A DNA stretch of 64,000 nucleotides from Paraspadella gotoi (taxonomy: Eukaryota > Chaetognatha): assembly GCA_051294375.1 (NCBI GenBank), contig CM119265.1, positions 25,862,767 to 25,926,766 on the forward strand, read 5' to 3'. This document shows, piece after piece, positions 44,638-55,647 of this stretch. The notes beneath the pieces were generated by a model, which ran no database searches, was not told the origin of the DNA, and was given only the letters and a program-made list of their open reading frames with translations. The first letter of the stretch is position 1. Each line of letters begins with the position of its first letter. Made by a program: the position numbers and the translations under genes.

Positions 44638-47600
44638 TCAACAGAGATTCGAACTCGACGAGATGGCGTCCGCGTCGACAGTCTGCAGCGCATCCTTGGC
44701 CGGGTTGCCGTGTATCGCAGAGATGTGCCGCTTGAGTCCGTCTTTGCTGGCAAAGCTTTTTTCGCACGTGTCGCATCGATATCCGGCGGGTTCCCCGTTA
44801 CCGTGCATAAGGTTGCGATGCCTGGGAAAATATGGGGGAGGGAAATCGGTGAAAAATGTGCTCTGGAGAGAAGTAAATGATTTGAATAAAAAGGGACGCC
44901 ATTTTATCATGAAAACCCTGATCTATGCTTTTTTTAAAACTAAAATAATATACCATTCAGCCTATTTGTATATACTATTTAGGAAAAAAAGTATATTATG
45001 GCAACAGCCGGGTTGCCTGTGATGCCCATTGGGTTGGGGCATCTCACTGTTGGCTTTAGGGGCTTCCGACCCTCAGTGACGCCTCCAGTCACTGGCGCGG
45101 TTACCCTAGGACGGTCTCGCTTTGCCAACGCAGAGGGAAGTCATTTGGACTGTGGATGGAACACTACGCCTGGGATGGTGTGTTCCCCCTCTGAGCCAAT
45201 GGATTTGGCTGAAGGATGGTGGACGTGAGGCGGTGTGAATATACCGCCACAATATCACATTTTTAGTTGAGGATATCTACTCAAAAACTTATTTCATTTG
45301 AAAAAAATTAAAATATTTCCGAATCTATATTAAATTTTTCTTTCAGTAGCTTCCTTCTATTTTTTCGTAGGTTGAATCGTTTAGAAGTTACAGGCAAAAA
45401 AAGATCGCTACTTCAAATGAAAAATGGCAAAAAAATTAAATTTATAATTTTTAATAATTTTTGGTATTTAATTATTTATTTTTATTTTAAATAGAATTAG
45501 TTATTTTTGTATTTTTCTAAAATTTGGCAATGCTAAAGGCATTATACCTTTTTTAGTTAAAAAAAAATTCTATTATAGCTCTCAGATGTGAAGAAAAATT
45601 TTACTGTTATACCTCAATTCGCTGTACGAGAGCAAGCCCAGACAAATACAAGCAGTAATCAATGCCGAGAAGCCATACCAAATATTAAAAATGTTTTAGC
45701 CATGTTTTATATATTTTTTTTTAATAAATGAACTTTTCAAACAATTATGTGACATACTTTTTTCCTACATAGTAGAGCTACCCTATAAAATTCTCAGTCC
45801 TTTATATTTTTGGATTTTTATTTCGAATAAAATAAGCACTGATCTTCAGAGACTTCTGTCTCCCTCAAATGTGCACTTTTTTGGACATGCATCTCTGTTG
45901 GAGACAGATGTCTCAGAAGATCAGTGCTTATGACGATGAGCAAGATAACGCTTAATTACATTTTCACTCTAATTTTGGTCCTTTTTACTTCACTCTCCGC
46001 TATGTTTAATACTTTATCTTTCAACTATATCTTCCATATGATATAAGGAGACATCAGGAACTATCTCCTTTCTCAATGAGTGTCAACCGCCCATATTCCT
46101 GGATTCTTGGATGGATGAGTTTGAACGACATCGTAAGGAGGCGCTTACTCGGCCCAAACACTATTTTGTTCCTAACCTGGTGAAATTGGCGACGCTGGGA
46201 AAGTCCTTTCCGCATGCGTCACACCGGTAGAGAATCTTGGTGTCTCTGTGAACATTGATCTTGTGACGCTTGAGATTGTAGGCGTTGGTGAAGGGCTTTC
46301 GGCAAAGGTCGCAGACGTGACGCGAAGGCGGCGGCACGGGCTGCGGAACGGCGATGGGGATGGCTTGAACTTGATGAAGCTGCCCCTGCGGCATGACGAG
46401 GATCTGCTGCGGTTGTTGAAATTGCTGCAAGTGGGAGTGCGGTTGTTGCTGTTGCGGTTGCTGCTGTTGATGGACGACGGTCGTTTGGAGTTCCTGAGGA
46501 TCGGCCTTGACGACGGAGGTGACGACCGCGGGCGTAGCGGCTTCGGCAACGGAGACGGGCGCAGATACGGCCGAGGACGACGCCGGAGACGGATCGGCGG
46601 AGGCCGGGTTCGCCGCGATCGCCAGCAACGCAGGATGTTGCTTCTTGACCACTTTGTGCGAGGGGTGCACGACGACCTGGGTGCCAGGAAATCCCGGACC
46701 CGATTTGTGCTCGTCCTTGCGATGGCGAGTGAGGTTGGACTGGTAATGGAAGGTCTTGGAGCAAATCTCGCACTGAAACTGGCCGCCGGGTCCGCTGTGA
46801 ATGCCGATCCGATGCCGCTTCAGGTTGAAGCGATTCTGAAAGTTTTTTCGACAAATTTCGCAGTGATAAGTGAGTTTGTTTTCGCTGTGAAAGTCCTCCG
46901 TGTGACGTTTGAGATTGTGTGAGCTGAGGAACGGCTTGGCGCAGAGGGGACACATGTGTGAAGCTGGGAACGATGAATTTTAAAAATTAAAATAAAAGAT
47001 TATTTCATTCCATTATAAAGCACCTTCATAACGCTCCCACCTTTTTCCGCCACAATCTTGGAGTTTTCCCCGTGATAATCGTTTGTGTGCCGCTTGAGGT
47101 TGTAGCCGCTCTTGAAGCCCTTGTTGCAGACCTCGCAGACGTACTTGGGCCGCACGGTTGGGTCACGTATGACCACGGTGGAACTGACAGCAACCATGGG
47201 GGAGGTGAGGGGCTTTTGGTCGACGATTTGCAAGTTTTGAGTCGTCACCGCCGCCGCCGCCGTCGTCGAGGACGCGACGTTGGACTGAGGAAGAACGTGG
47301 ACTTGATCCGCGCGGGAGGTGGAGTCGTCGTCGCGGGATCGGACGTCGGAAGCCACGGTGCGTGGGGCTGAAAAGAGGGGTGGGGGACGGGTGAGTAGGT
47401 GGGTGGCGAAGTGAAGCAAAGTAACAAGCATCTAACTTATTCTTTTGTCATCGAATAGGCGTTGCTAAATGGAAGAAACTAAACTCAACTTCATTAACCG
47501 AATTGTGGCAACATTTCTGACTCACCATGCGTCGCCTCGGGCTGCTGCTGCTGCTGCTGCTGTGGGTGTTGTTGTACATTCTGGTTGACGTACGCTCGGT

Positions 47601-48443
47601 AATGACCGTCGCTCTGATGATAAGAAGTCACGGCGGTTGTGTGGGGACGGTGATGCTGCGAGAAAAAAAATTGCAACGGAGTTTTGAAGAGATTAACGAA
47701 GAAAATAAAGAATTCGTGGTAGTCTGACTTAAAGCTGCCTCACCGCTGTCAATCTTAGCCTCATCTCAATGACTGAGAGGGCTAAATCATCTTGTCTTTG
47801 CCGAGCGTCGTGGGTTAAAATCATGTGTATCCCGGTGATGGTTTAAAGGTGACGGGACGGGCTAAAACATGCCAGTGACAGGTGGATGTCGGATACCCCT
47901 CACCCCACATTGAAGCCATAGTAAGGTGGACAGCATAAAATTTCATACAGCCTCGCAACCCAGCTGTAGCGACTACACATTAAAGCCATAGTAAGGTGGA
48001 CAGCATAAAATTTCATACAGCCTCGCTACCCAGCTGTAACGACTGCACCCCGTGAATCGCCCTCAAAAGCAATCCCACCGATGTTAAATTTAAACTATAA
48101 TGGTTTATTGACTCACTTGTCCCTGAGCCTGCGCGTAATGCGTGTCCGGAAGCGATAAGTTTGGCGCGCCGTGAGCGGTGGTCGTCGCCGCGGTAGAAAC
48201 GGTTTTGCCTCTCGCGTTGTTCGAGTGATGAACTGCGTGGGCGTGGCCCGCGATGACCATGTGAGGATGGGTGTGGCCGTTGGGGTTGGCGCCGTGATGG
48301 CCGGCGGCGATGGCGTGGTGGCCGGCGGGAATGAGCTCCCCACTCGGCGTCGTCTGTACGAGGCCCATGGGCATTTTGAGATATTCGAGCCCGCCGGGCG
48401 CCGTCATGAACGACGACGGAAACGGATTCCGACGAATGTCCAT
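44638..48443 (-). CDS. C2H2 zinc-finger protein, seven fingers, Gln-rich, five coding exons
   Basis: Coding exons: 48,443-48,117; 47,655-47,526; 47,367-47,041; 46,963-46,177; 44,821-44,638. Together they encode 584 aa, and all phases close (0, 1, 1, 2). The N-terminal third is His/Ala/Gly-rich and then Gln-rich. Finger 1 (YVCEVCNKGFKSGYNLKRH) lies near residue 230. Fingers 2-4 follow at once. A Ser/Ala- then Gln/Pro-rich spacer separates them from fingers 5-7. The sixth finger is split by the last intron: its FTR residue joins HRNLMH across the splice. All fingers are C-x2-C-x12-H-x4-H and most contain NLKRH. This suggests a nuclear DNA-binding regulator, but the target is unknown and no ortholog name is assigned. 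Introns 1 and 4 carry SINE-like and hairpin elements. Confidence 0.85.
44998..45245 (+). repeat. GC-rich insert in an intron, possible SINE
   Basis: A roughly 250-base GC-rich block inside the AT-rich last intron of the seven-finger gene. It starts near 'atggcaacagccgggttgcc' and ends near 'gtgaatataccgccacaata'. It contains tRNA-like words such as 'gatgcccattgggttgg', but the A and B boxes are poor. No second copy is seen in this window, so mobility is only inferred from the composition break. Confidence 0.3.
45832..45931. repeat. 100-bp near-perfect hairpin
   Basis: The left arm 'ataagcactgatcttcagag...ctgtctcc' pairs with the right arm 'ggagacag...ctcagaagatcagtgcttat'. The arms are about 32 bases with few mismatches, around a loop of about 35-40 bases. 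It lies inside the last intron of the seven-finger gene. It may be a tiny MITE or a hairpin RNA precursor; the sequence alone does not decide. Confidence 0.75.
47735..48060 (+). mobile_element. SINE-like element with tRNA-type promoter and a 70-bp tandem dimer
   Basis: An A-box-like 'tgactgagagg' (47,770-47,780) and a B-box-like 'gggttaaaatc' (47,812-47,822) are spaced as in tRNA genes. They are followed by two tandem 70-base units at 47,908-47,977 and 47,978-48,047 that differ at about five positions. It sits in intron 1 of the seven-finger gene in antisense orientation to it. Confidence 0.55.
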
Positions 48444-49470
48444 TTTTTTTTCTATTGGGAAGACGACCGCTTGATTTTCTTATTTTTTAAAGTTCCGAAT
48501 CCAGGGGAAAGATGAAAAAATGAGCCCCTTCATAGGTTTATATCTAAAATGGTAAGATTCGTTGTTTTTTTTTTTTAGAAATACGTTGAAGCGATAATGT
48601 CATTTACATTTCACAATGTTTCACAATTCGCATTTTTTCAATGAACAAAACATTGAATTTAATTTTTAAAAATTTACGAGAATTTATTCCAAATAAATTA
48701 AATAGATTAAATTTATTATTTCATCGATGAAAACCTTTTAAAAAGAACGTTCCTAATAGTATTACGATAGTTTTGTATAATTTTATTCCAAAAATAACGA
48801 TTTAACAAAAAATAATAATAATCACAAGGCATCGCGACAATCGTTCATTCATGCAAGCATTTATAACTGTAATTAAAATTGAAGTGATATTTGCACGAGG
48901 GGTGGGAAAACATTTAAATTGCAAATTGCTCTGAAACCCAAACCAAAACATAAAAAACATAAGCTTCTACACTCTACAGTAAACGATGAGGAATGGAAGG
49001 GTTGACTAAATTTCCAGAAGCGACATACAAACGATAATTCATAGTACATTCCTCGAAATCGTTGGTGCATAGCATAGGTATATTTCTTCAACAGGGTGAA
49101 CGAGTGCATAACGGACGGGGAGGTAGTTAAGGAAAAAGTTACCATTAGCGGGAAAAGGTTAATCGAGTATTCAGAGCAGAGAGCTCTTTAAAAGGTCAAC
49201 GAATTTCTTCACATCCGATTTAAAAATAAAACCATCAAACGACACAAAACGCACGCGAAACACAGAATCGTCCATCGGTCTTTACAACCACAACAACAAA
49301 CCTGGAGTAGAGAAGTCTAGTTCGAGAAAGAAAGCTCTCCCAATACAGTGATACACGCGCTAGTAGATAGACTAGACGAAAATAATAACTTTAAAGCAAA
49401 ATAATTTTCAATCCCCCCCTCAAAAAAAACCCCGATATATAGAAATAAAAATAAAAGCCATCGGACAGCG

Positions 49471-51543
49471 TTACCGACTGATGCTGTGCGACCTCTGAGT
49501 CGAGCGCTGACTCCGGCACCTGACGCCGGCGGGCAGCCTGTCGAAAAACGGGTGGTCCAACGCCTGCTCGAGCTTGATTCGCTTGGCGGGGTCGTACTCC
49601 AACATTTTCGAGAGGAGGTCGTACAAAAGTCCGTAATCAGAATCGTCTTTGTCGCCGGCGCCGCCAATCCCGGCGCCGACTCCGGACGCGGAGGCACCGC
49701 CGCCGCCGCCGCCGAGAAAGTACCGCTTCAATGGCTGACAAGTGTCTCGCACGTACCGGCCGGCGGAGGTCCGCTCGTCCCAGTCGAGCCGCCCATGATA
49801 AAAGTACTTACTCTTCCGACTCTTCTTGATCATCTTGTAGGGCAACGGGCCGAGAATGGCCTCCATCATGGCCAGGTGCTCCCGGTTGTCGTGCGTCTGG
49901 AAAAGAGTCATCCCCTGGTAGAGCTCGTAGACGATGCAGCCGACAGACCAGACGTCGCAGGGCTGAGTCCACCCCAGTTCGAGGATGACCTCGGGGGCGC
50001 GGTAGTGCCGTGTCGAGACGACCGTCGAGTGGTGCTCGTCGTCGAAGGTGGCCGAGCCAAAGTCGATCAGGCGGATGCGACAATCCGTCACCTTTTGGAA
50101 TAACGTTCATTAATTAATCTTATACGTATATATCGAAGTTGACTTCAAAACATTAAGTAAAAGTTATAAATTATTCTGTTGTAAATTTTCCTTTCCAATC
50201 TCGTATTTTAGTATTTTATGCGCCTCAGCTTCCCTGCCACAACCCAACAAAACGCCGTCCTCTTTCACCTGCTTAACCGCCTTTCCTCTCTCGTTGTACA
50301 TCGTCTCGTGATCGGAATTGACGAAGAGAATGTTCTCCGGTTTGAGATCCGTGTGCGTCAACTTGGCATCGTGCAAAAACTTGACGGCGTGCACCAGCTG
50401 ATAGGCCATGTGACGCACCTGCTCCATGGGATAAGGGTGGTAATTGTTGTCTTTCATGAAGTCGAAGACGGAGGCGCCGAGGAGATCGAAAACGAGGCAG
50501 ATGTGACCGCAGTAGTCGAACCAGTGGTGCATTCGTACGCAAAGGAATCTTCCTTCCGGATCGGCGGCGTTGATCTTTTCCAAGACGTTAATCTCCAGCT
50601 TGGCGGCGTCGCGATATTTCTCCACGCTCTTTATGATCTTGAGAGCGAGTCGCTGCCCGGCCGAGTTCGAATGGTCGATCACCTCGGCCACTTTGCCGAA
50701 GGTGCCTTCGCCAAGTTGGCGGACGACTTCGTATCGCTGATAGATGAGGTCGCCGGGTCGGTAGATCAGGTGACCCTCGGCGTCGTCCTCCGTGGGCGCC
50801 GGTTTATGACGCCAATCGCGAGAGACGTCGCGCCGGCGCTTTTTTTCCGCGGGTGCCACGTCGGCGTAGAGGCGAGGAGATCGGCGGCGGGTAGAAGAGG
50901 CGGCGAGGTTGGAGGCGCGCCGATGACTGCGCAAGAGGCGATCATTGACGCCGGGGTGGGCGCGGTCGGAACGCCTAGAGGAGCGCGGGTTCGATTCGCG
51001 CTTCGATTGCCGCGTGGAGAGGCGCTGCGTCTGCCTCTGGCTGCCGGACGCGTAGCGAGCGGAACGCGATTTCTCGGCGTCGTAAAATGAAGAGTCGGAC
51101 TGGCGAACGTAACGCAACGAGTCCGTTTGACGCACGTAACTCCGCGTAGCGTAAACACGGCCACGCGACTCCCGTCGTGAGGAGCGGTGACCGGGGGAAT
51201 GGCGAGAATGTCGTGAGTGGCGAGAGGAGGCGTCGCGATAGGACGTACGACGCCGAGAAGAAGACGAAGGATGGAAGGAGTGCCGCACCGTCGATGGCGC
51301 CTTAAAATCGGGAAGAAGCGCCGATCCCGAGCCTAAATCATAGCCGTTTGCGTAGGCGCCGAAGTCGTCAACATAAGGACTGGGTTGTAGGCCGGCGTCG
51401 TAGCGATGGGCGTTGAACGCCTCCGGTCGGAATGAACTCATTCCCGCCTCGGCGCCGACATAATCGTACCGTCGCCGTTTCTGAGATGGCGGCGCCTCGT
51501 CGAGCGGAGGAGGCGAGAAATCGCGACCTCGTGTGCGCGGCAT
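49471..51543 (-). CDS. CLK: LAMMER-family dual-specificity protein kinase (CLK/DOA), two coding exons
   Basis: Exons 51,543-50,269 and 50,091-49,471 give 631 aa. The N-terminal 250 residues are rich in Ser, Arg and Tyr, as in CLKs. The kinase domain follows, with glycine loop GEGTFGKV (about 278-285), ATP-binding Lys in LALK (about 302), and alpha-C Glu near 317. The CLK-type catalytic loop HTDLKPEN is at about 397-404, DFG Asp near 435, then '[18 protein letters not shown]'. The family phosphorylates SR splicing factors in the nucleus. The signature EHLAMMER, which names the family, reads EHLAMMEA here (about 496-503); the final Arg is Ala (codon gcc near 49,858). A Gly/Ala-rich insert sits late in the domain. 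All catalytic residues are intact, so an active kinase is expected. The next upstream gene on this strand is SmD2, also a splicing gene. Confidence 0.93.
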
Positions 51544-52739
51544 GGCGGATAAAGGAGTGAAAGAAATCGGCGGGGATGAGGAATGAGACGGTCAACGGTT
51601 TCAACCTGCCAATCGGCTTGGCGGCTCGATAAGTCGATGACCCGGATTTAAAACGAGAGAGAAAGGAAAGAAGATTCGCCGGGAAAAGAGAGAGAGAGAC
51701 GAAACTCTAGATATTTCTTATTTCCATTCCAACACGGATCCATGAGAAAAAGCTTTTTAAGAATAGGATTAATTGATTGATGCGTATCAAAAGGGATGAT
51801 GTGTCGCGAGATTCGTAAATGAACGAAGATATTCATGCGATTATGTGTGCTTCTGATAAAAGCATGGATAGATTGCTAAAAAAAGAAGTAAGTAAGCTAT
51901 TTTTCTTAAATAGAAAAAGTGGGGTAAAAAAAATGTACAAAAAAAAAAAAAAGCGTCGAGGTTAGTCAAGAATCCGCGGTTCATTTTTTCCTCTGATTCC
52001 GCGACCCAAAACCGATTGGATGACGACCGCCGTCCAACTCCCGATTTCCCGCGGCCAATTTTTCGCGTCGCCGCGCCCAATCTCGATTCATTCTCCCAAT
52101 CTTTATTTAATTCCGTTTTAGACGCATTAATTTAGTTCTCATACGACCTTTGTTATAAAAAAAGAATCTTTTTATAGCTAGGGGTTATTTGAACTTCCCC
52201 CCCCCAAAAAAAAAAGATAAAATATTGTCATTTTTCCATACCCGTTCGATTCCGATGAATATAAAGATTGAAAGTTGGACGAGTAAACCTAAAATCGTAA
52301 ATTCCATCAAACCATACCAGTAATGTCGGATATTTTGGTGACCTGCAGATAAAAAAAAGTATTTCGTGAGCCCTGATATGTTATTCGAATTTCATTTCAA
52401 CGATAAACTCGCCTGATAAGAACCATCGCCGAGATTCTCGGAGATAAATTTATTTAAGTGAATTACGTGACGTTCACATTAAAACCAACTCGTGTATAAT
52501 ATGAACTATGCCTATGAGAAAGAAAAAAAAACAATTCGGAAATGAATAATGAGAAACGGAACATTATCAGTCGATTTGATTACAAAGAGAGAGCCAATGG
52601 AATGAATTCGAAAAACACATTTGCGGACGAAACTTCCTTCTTCTCCGCAAAAATCGTCGTTCGAACTTTCTCTTTCTTTTTTCTTTGTTTTTTTTTTACG
52701 TGTTAATTTTCAGAAATGAAAAAAAGATGAAGATTTTCT

Positions 52740-53168
52740 TCACTTGGCGCTCGCCAAAGGATTCCTCAGCACGAGGATGACGGAATCGCCCCTCAAGAAC
52801 ATCTTGGAGATGTAGCGATCCTTGTTGACGGGTTTCGACTTCTTCTTGCCCTTCCCCGTCTTTGGAACCTCCGTCCAGAGCTCCTTTACGTTCTCCAAGA
52901 CCATGTTGCAGTGTCGGTCGAAGGCCTTCACGCGCGCCAACAGTTTCTTGTTGTTGCGGCAGTTGATCAAAACCTGTGTGAGAGAGAGAGCTATATCAAA
53001 ACATCAAGACAGACAAGTTCAATGACTCACGAATTCGGAGAGTCTCACCTGCGTGTTGTTTTTGACGCTCTGGGTGAGGACGGAGAGCGGGCCAGTGTTA
53101 AATTCTTGTTCCTCCTGCTTGGCCAACTCCTCGGGCGTCATTTCCGCGCGGGGCTTTGTCGTCGTCAT
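52740..53168 (-). CDS. SNRPD2: Small nuclear ribonucleoprotein Sm D2, two coding exons
   Basis: Exons 53,168-53,049 and 52,973-52,740 join in phase 0 to give 117 aa, one residue shorter than the human protein. The sequence is almost colinear with animal SmD2: '[19 protein letters not shown]' then '[20 protein letters not shown]', '[18 protein letters not shown]', a GKGKKK loop, and '[20 protein letters not shown]'. SmD2 is one of seven Sm proteins forming the ring on U1, U2, U4 and U5 snRNAs. The intron splits the Sm1 motif. The start is the only ATG giving the conserved N-terminus. The gene ends about 1.2 kb upstream of the CLK start and begins 263 bases after the stop of the preceding zinc-finger gene on the same strand. 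Confidence 0.97.
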
Positions 53169-53430
53169 CTTAGTCGATCGAGTTGAGACAAAAGAAAAGA
53201 CAAGGCGGAGATCCGTTTATATTTTGGAAAAACTACAAACAAAAACAGAAGTAGCATTAACGATATGGTTAAGTAAAACGTTCGAAACGTTTTATCAAGC
53301 ATCAGTGTCATTTTTAGCATAGAAAATATGGTCATTGGTCAATAGCCTTTAGTTTGAGGGCAATTTTCGGCAGATAAAAAATGTTTAAATAGTAAAGCTC
53401 CCCGATCGGACTCTCCATAAATCTAATCCG

Positions 53431-55343
53431 TTAATTAACAGGCGGCGCCGAGGGTCTTGAGTGACAAACCAAAGGCCGTTCGTGCTGCACCCAATCAGCA
53501 TCTTCCAAGTCCCACGTCCACCAATCGAACTCGATCCTTTCGAGACCGGGATGTCGCCGGGCAAAATGGCGGCGCAATTCGGCGTCGGTGGCGAACTCGG
53601 CGTCGCAGGCTGAACAATCGAAGGAATCCGTCTCGGCTTCTTCCTCAGCTACCTTGCGGGCGGCGGCGGCGGCGCGGGCGTCGTGAACCGAGTCCGCGTG
53701 ACGTTTGAGGTCCTCGTAAGAAGGGAACTCTTTGACGCAAAAGGGACAGCGTTGAGGAGACTCAACGTGGATTTTGACTTTGGAAATCTCCAGTTTGACC
53801 GGCTCATCGCGTCGAACGTTCGGTTCCTCTTTCTTGACGGGAAATTCGAAGTCTCGCGGACTCGTGGGCGTCTGTTCCAACTTGGGAAAGGGATGGCGAT
53901 CGCCACGAACGCCGCCGCGGCGATGGGAAACGCCGTGGACGAAGAATAAATGAATGATTAGCGAATATCCTCGACGGAATCCGACTCCGCAAACGCGACA
54001 TTTCCGCCTCCGTTTTTCGTGAATCTCTCGACGATGTTCCTTGAGGATTCGATTGTTCCAAAACCTGCGAGGACACAATTTGCAGGAGAAGAGTTTATCG
54101 GCGCCGTGAGATTTCTTCCGATGATGACGAAGGCCGGAGGAGCTCACGAAGATTTTCCCGCACCGTGGACAAGGACGAGTGGGACACGCTCGGACCAAAC
54201 TAGCGGAGGATTTATGTAAAGGCGGTCGCGGGCTCGCCGACGAAAGGTCTTGTCGCTTCAATTCGCCGCCGCCGCCGGCAGCGTCGACGACGACGAGCTC
54301 GTAATCGAAATGCGTGACGCGATCTCGGAGCAAGGAGCAGCTCTGCAGGACGACCTTGTCCATCGCGAGAGCGACGGTGCCGCAACAGGAATTTAACCAC
54401 CGCCGCTTCTTGCAGGCGCTTTTGATTGCGGCGGCTTTGGCGGCGACAACGACGTCGAAGAAGAGAGTCGTGCGGCGCTGGAAGGAGACGGAAGGCGGAT
54501 GGTCGGACCGAAACGACTCGTTGGGATTCGTCTCCTTACCACGAGAGAAGAAAGATAAACCCAAACGTTCTTCATCTTCGGCCGCGGAGGTGGACAAGTC
54601 CGATTCACGAGAAAGGCCGACGGGCCGTTCCAGCTGTCGCCGCATCTCCGCTTCGAACGAGGCCATCAGCATTTGGTCTAACTCCTCGTCTTCGTTGTTC
54701 GTCTGGGAGAAAAAGAGACGGTGAAAGCTTGTGGATTAAATTGCAAAGTAAATCGGAACACCAAGCACCAACACAATGACAATCACTTTTTTAATTTTTT
54801 AGGATTTTAGGTACTATTTTCATGTAAACTAAACTAATAAACATCGAGAGCATAATTTCAAAATAGCCTTACCTCTTCTTTGACAACTATATCGCCCTCC
54901 GCTCCAGTGGATTCGTCGACGGACAATCTCATCTGCGGGTGGCGGCTTCGAATGTGTTCGACAAGGGGAGCGCGTTCGCCGGCGAGTCCCACTTGGCGAC
55001 CGCACAACTTGCAGACGTTCCTTTTGGAATTGTCCGGGGGCTGAGTTTCGGGGAAGGGGATATTAGACAAGTAAAACTGTTTAAAAGTAATAACTTAATA
55101 ATCTTATACCGGTCTCTTAATAACGTCGAAAAAGGCTTTGAGTTCTTCCCCATGGATCGAAGACGGCGGCTGGTGACTCACTTCCTCGTGCTCGCGGACG
55201 AGGTGTTCGGAGAGGTTCCTACGGAGGCGGTGGTGCCGCACCTTCTTGCCGCAAAGGAGGCAAGTGAGAACAAGGTGTCCGCCCAGAGACTGAGCCTCGG
55301 CGTCGAGGGTGAACCGGCTCCAGATTCGAGCCTCGATGTCCAT
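53431..55343 (-). CDS. C2H2 zinc-finger protein with two atypical N-terminal fingers, three coding exons
   Basis: Exons 55,343-55,110; 55,040-54,873; 54,702-53,431 join in phase 0 (557 aa). Exon 1 encodes a C-x2-C ... H-x4-H module (CLLCGKK...LSEHLVREH). Exon 2 encodes a similar one (CKLCGRQV...LVEHIRSRH). Both have longer middles than classical fingers and resemble BED-like or degenerate C2H2 modules. The last exon has a charged, Ser-rich region and five classical fingers, beginning CPRCGKIF, CKLCPRRF, CRVCGVGF, CPFCVKEF and CSACDAEF, the last two in the C-terminal third. It is probably a nuclear nucleic-acid-binding protein. No ortholog is recognised. Its start lies 305 bases after the stop of the matrin-type gene on the same strand. 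Confidence 0.82.
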
Positions 55344-55647
55344 AATATTTTTTTATAAATAAAGTTTTATTTTAAATGTATATTTATTAATTAATAGACT
55401 TTCGTTCAGGCAAAAAAGGAGGAAAATTTTTATTCTTATTTCAGACCAACATGGTCAACGCGGAATCAAAAATAGTAGCAACTATAACTAAACTATAATG
55501 TACTACAATTCTACAATGTAACTGACAAAACAATCGTTATGGGGAAACGACAATTCCTTGAAAACTTGAAAGGGGGGACGATTAACTTCGAAAATAAGTC
55601 TTAAATTCCAGCTCCACGTAATTAATCCAAGATTCAAGTTAATTAAT

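Noticed and set aside
46248-46922. 224-codon plus-strand frame opposite the seven-finger gene
   Set aside because: Antisense shadow; the minus strand encodes clear zinc fingers and closes all splice phases.
50218-51090. 290-codon open frame on the plus strand opposite the kinase
   Set aside because: It is the shadow of a GC-rich coding exon whose minus-strand product is unambiguous.
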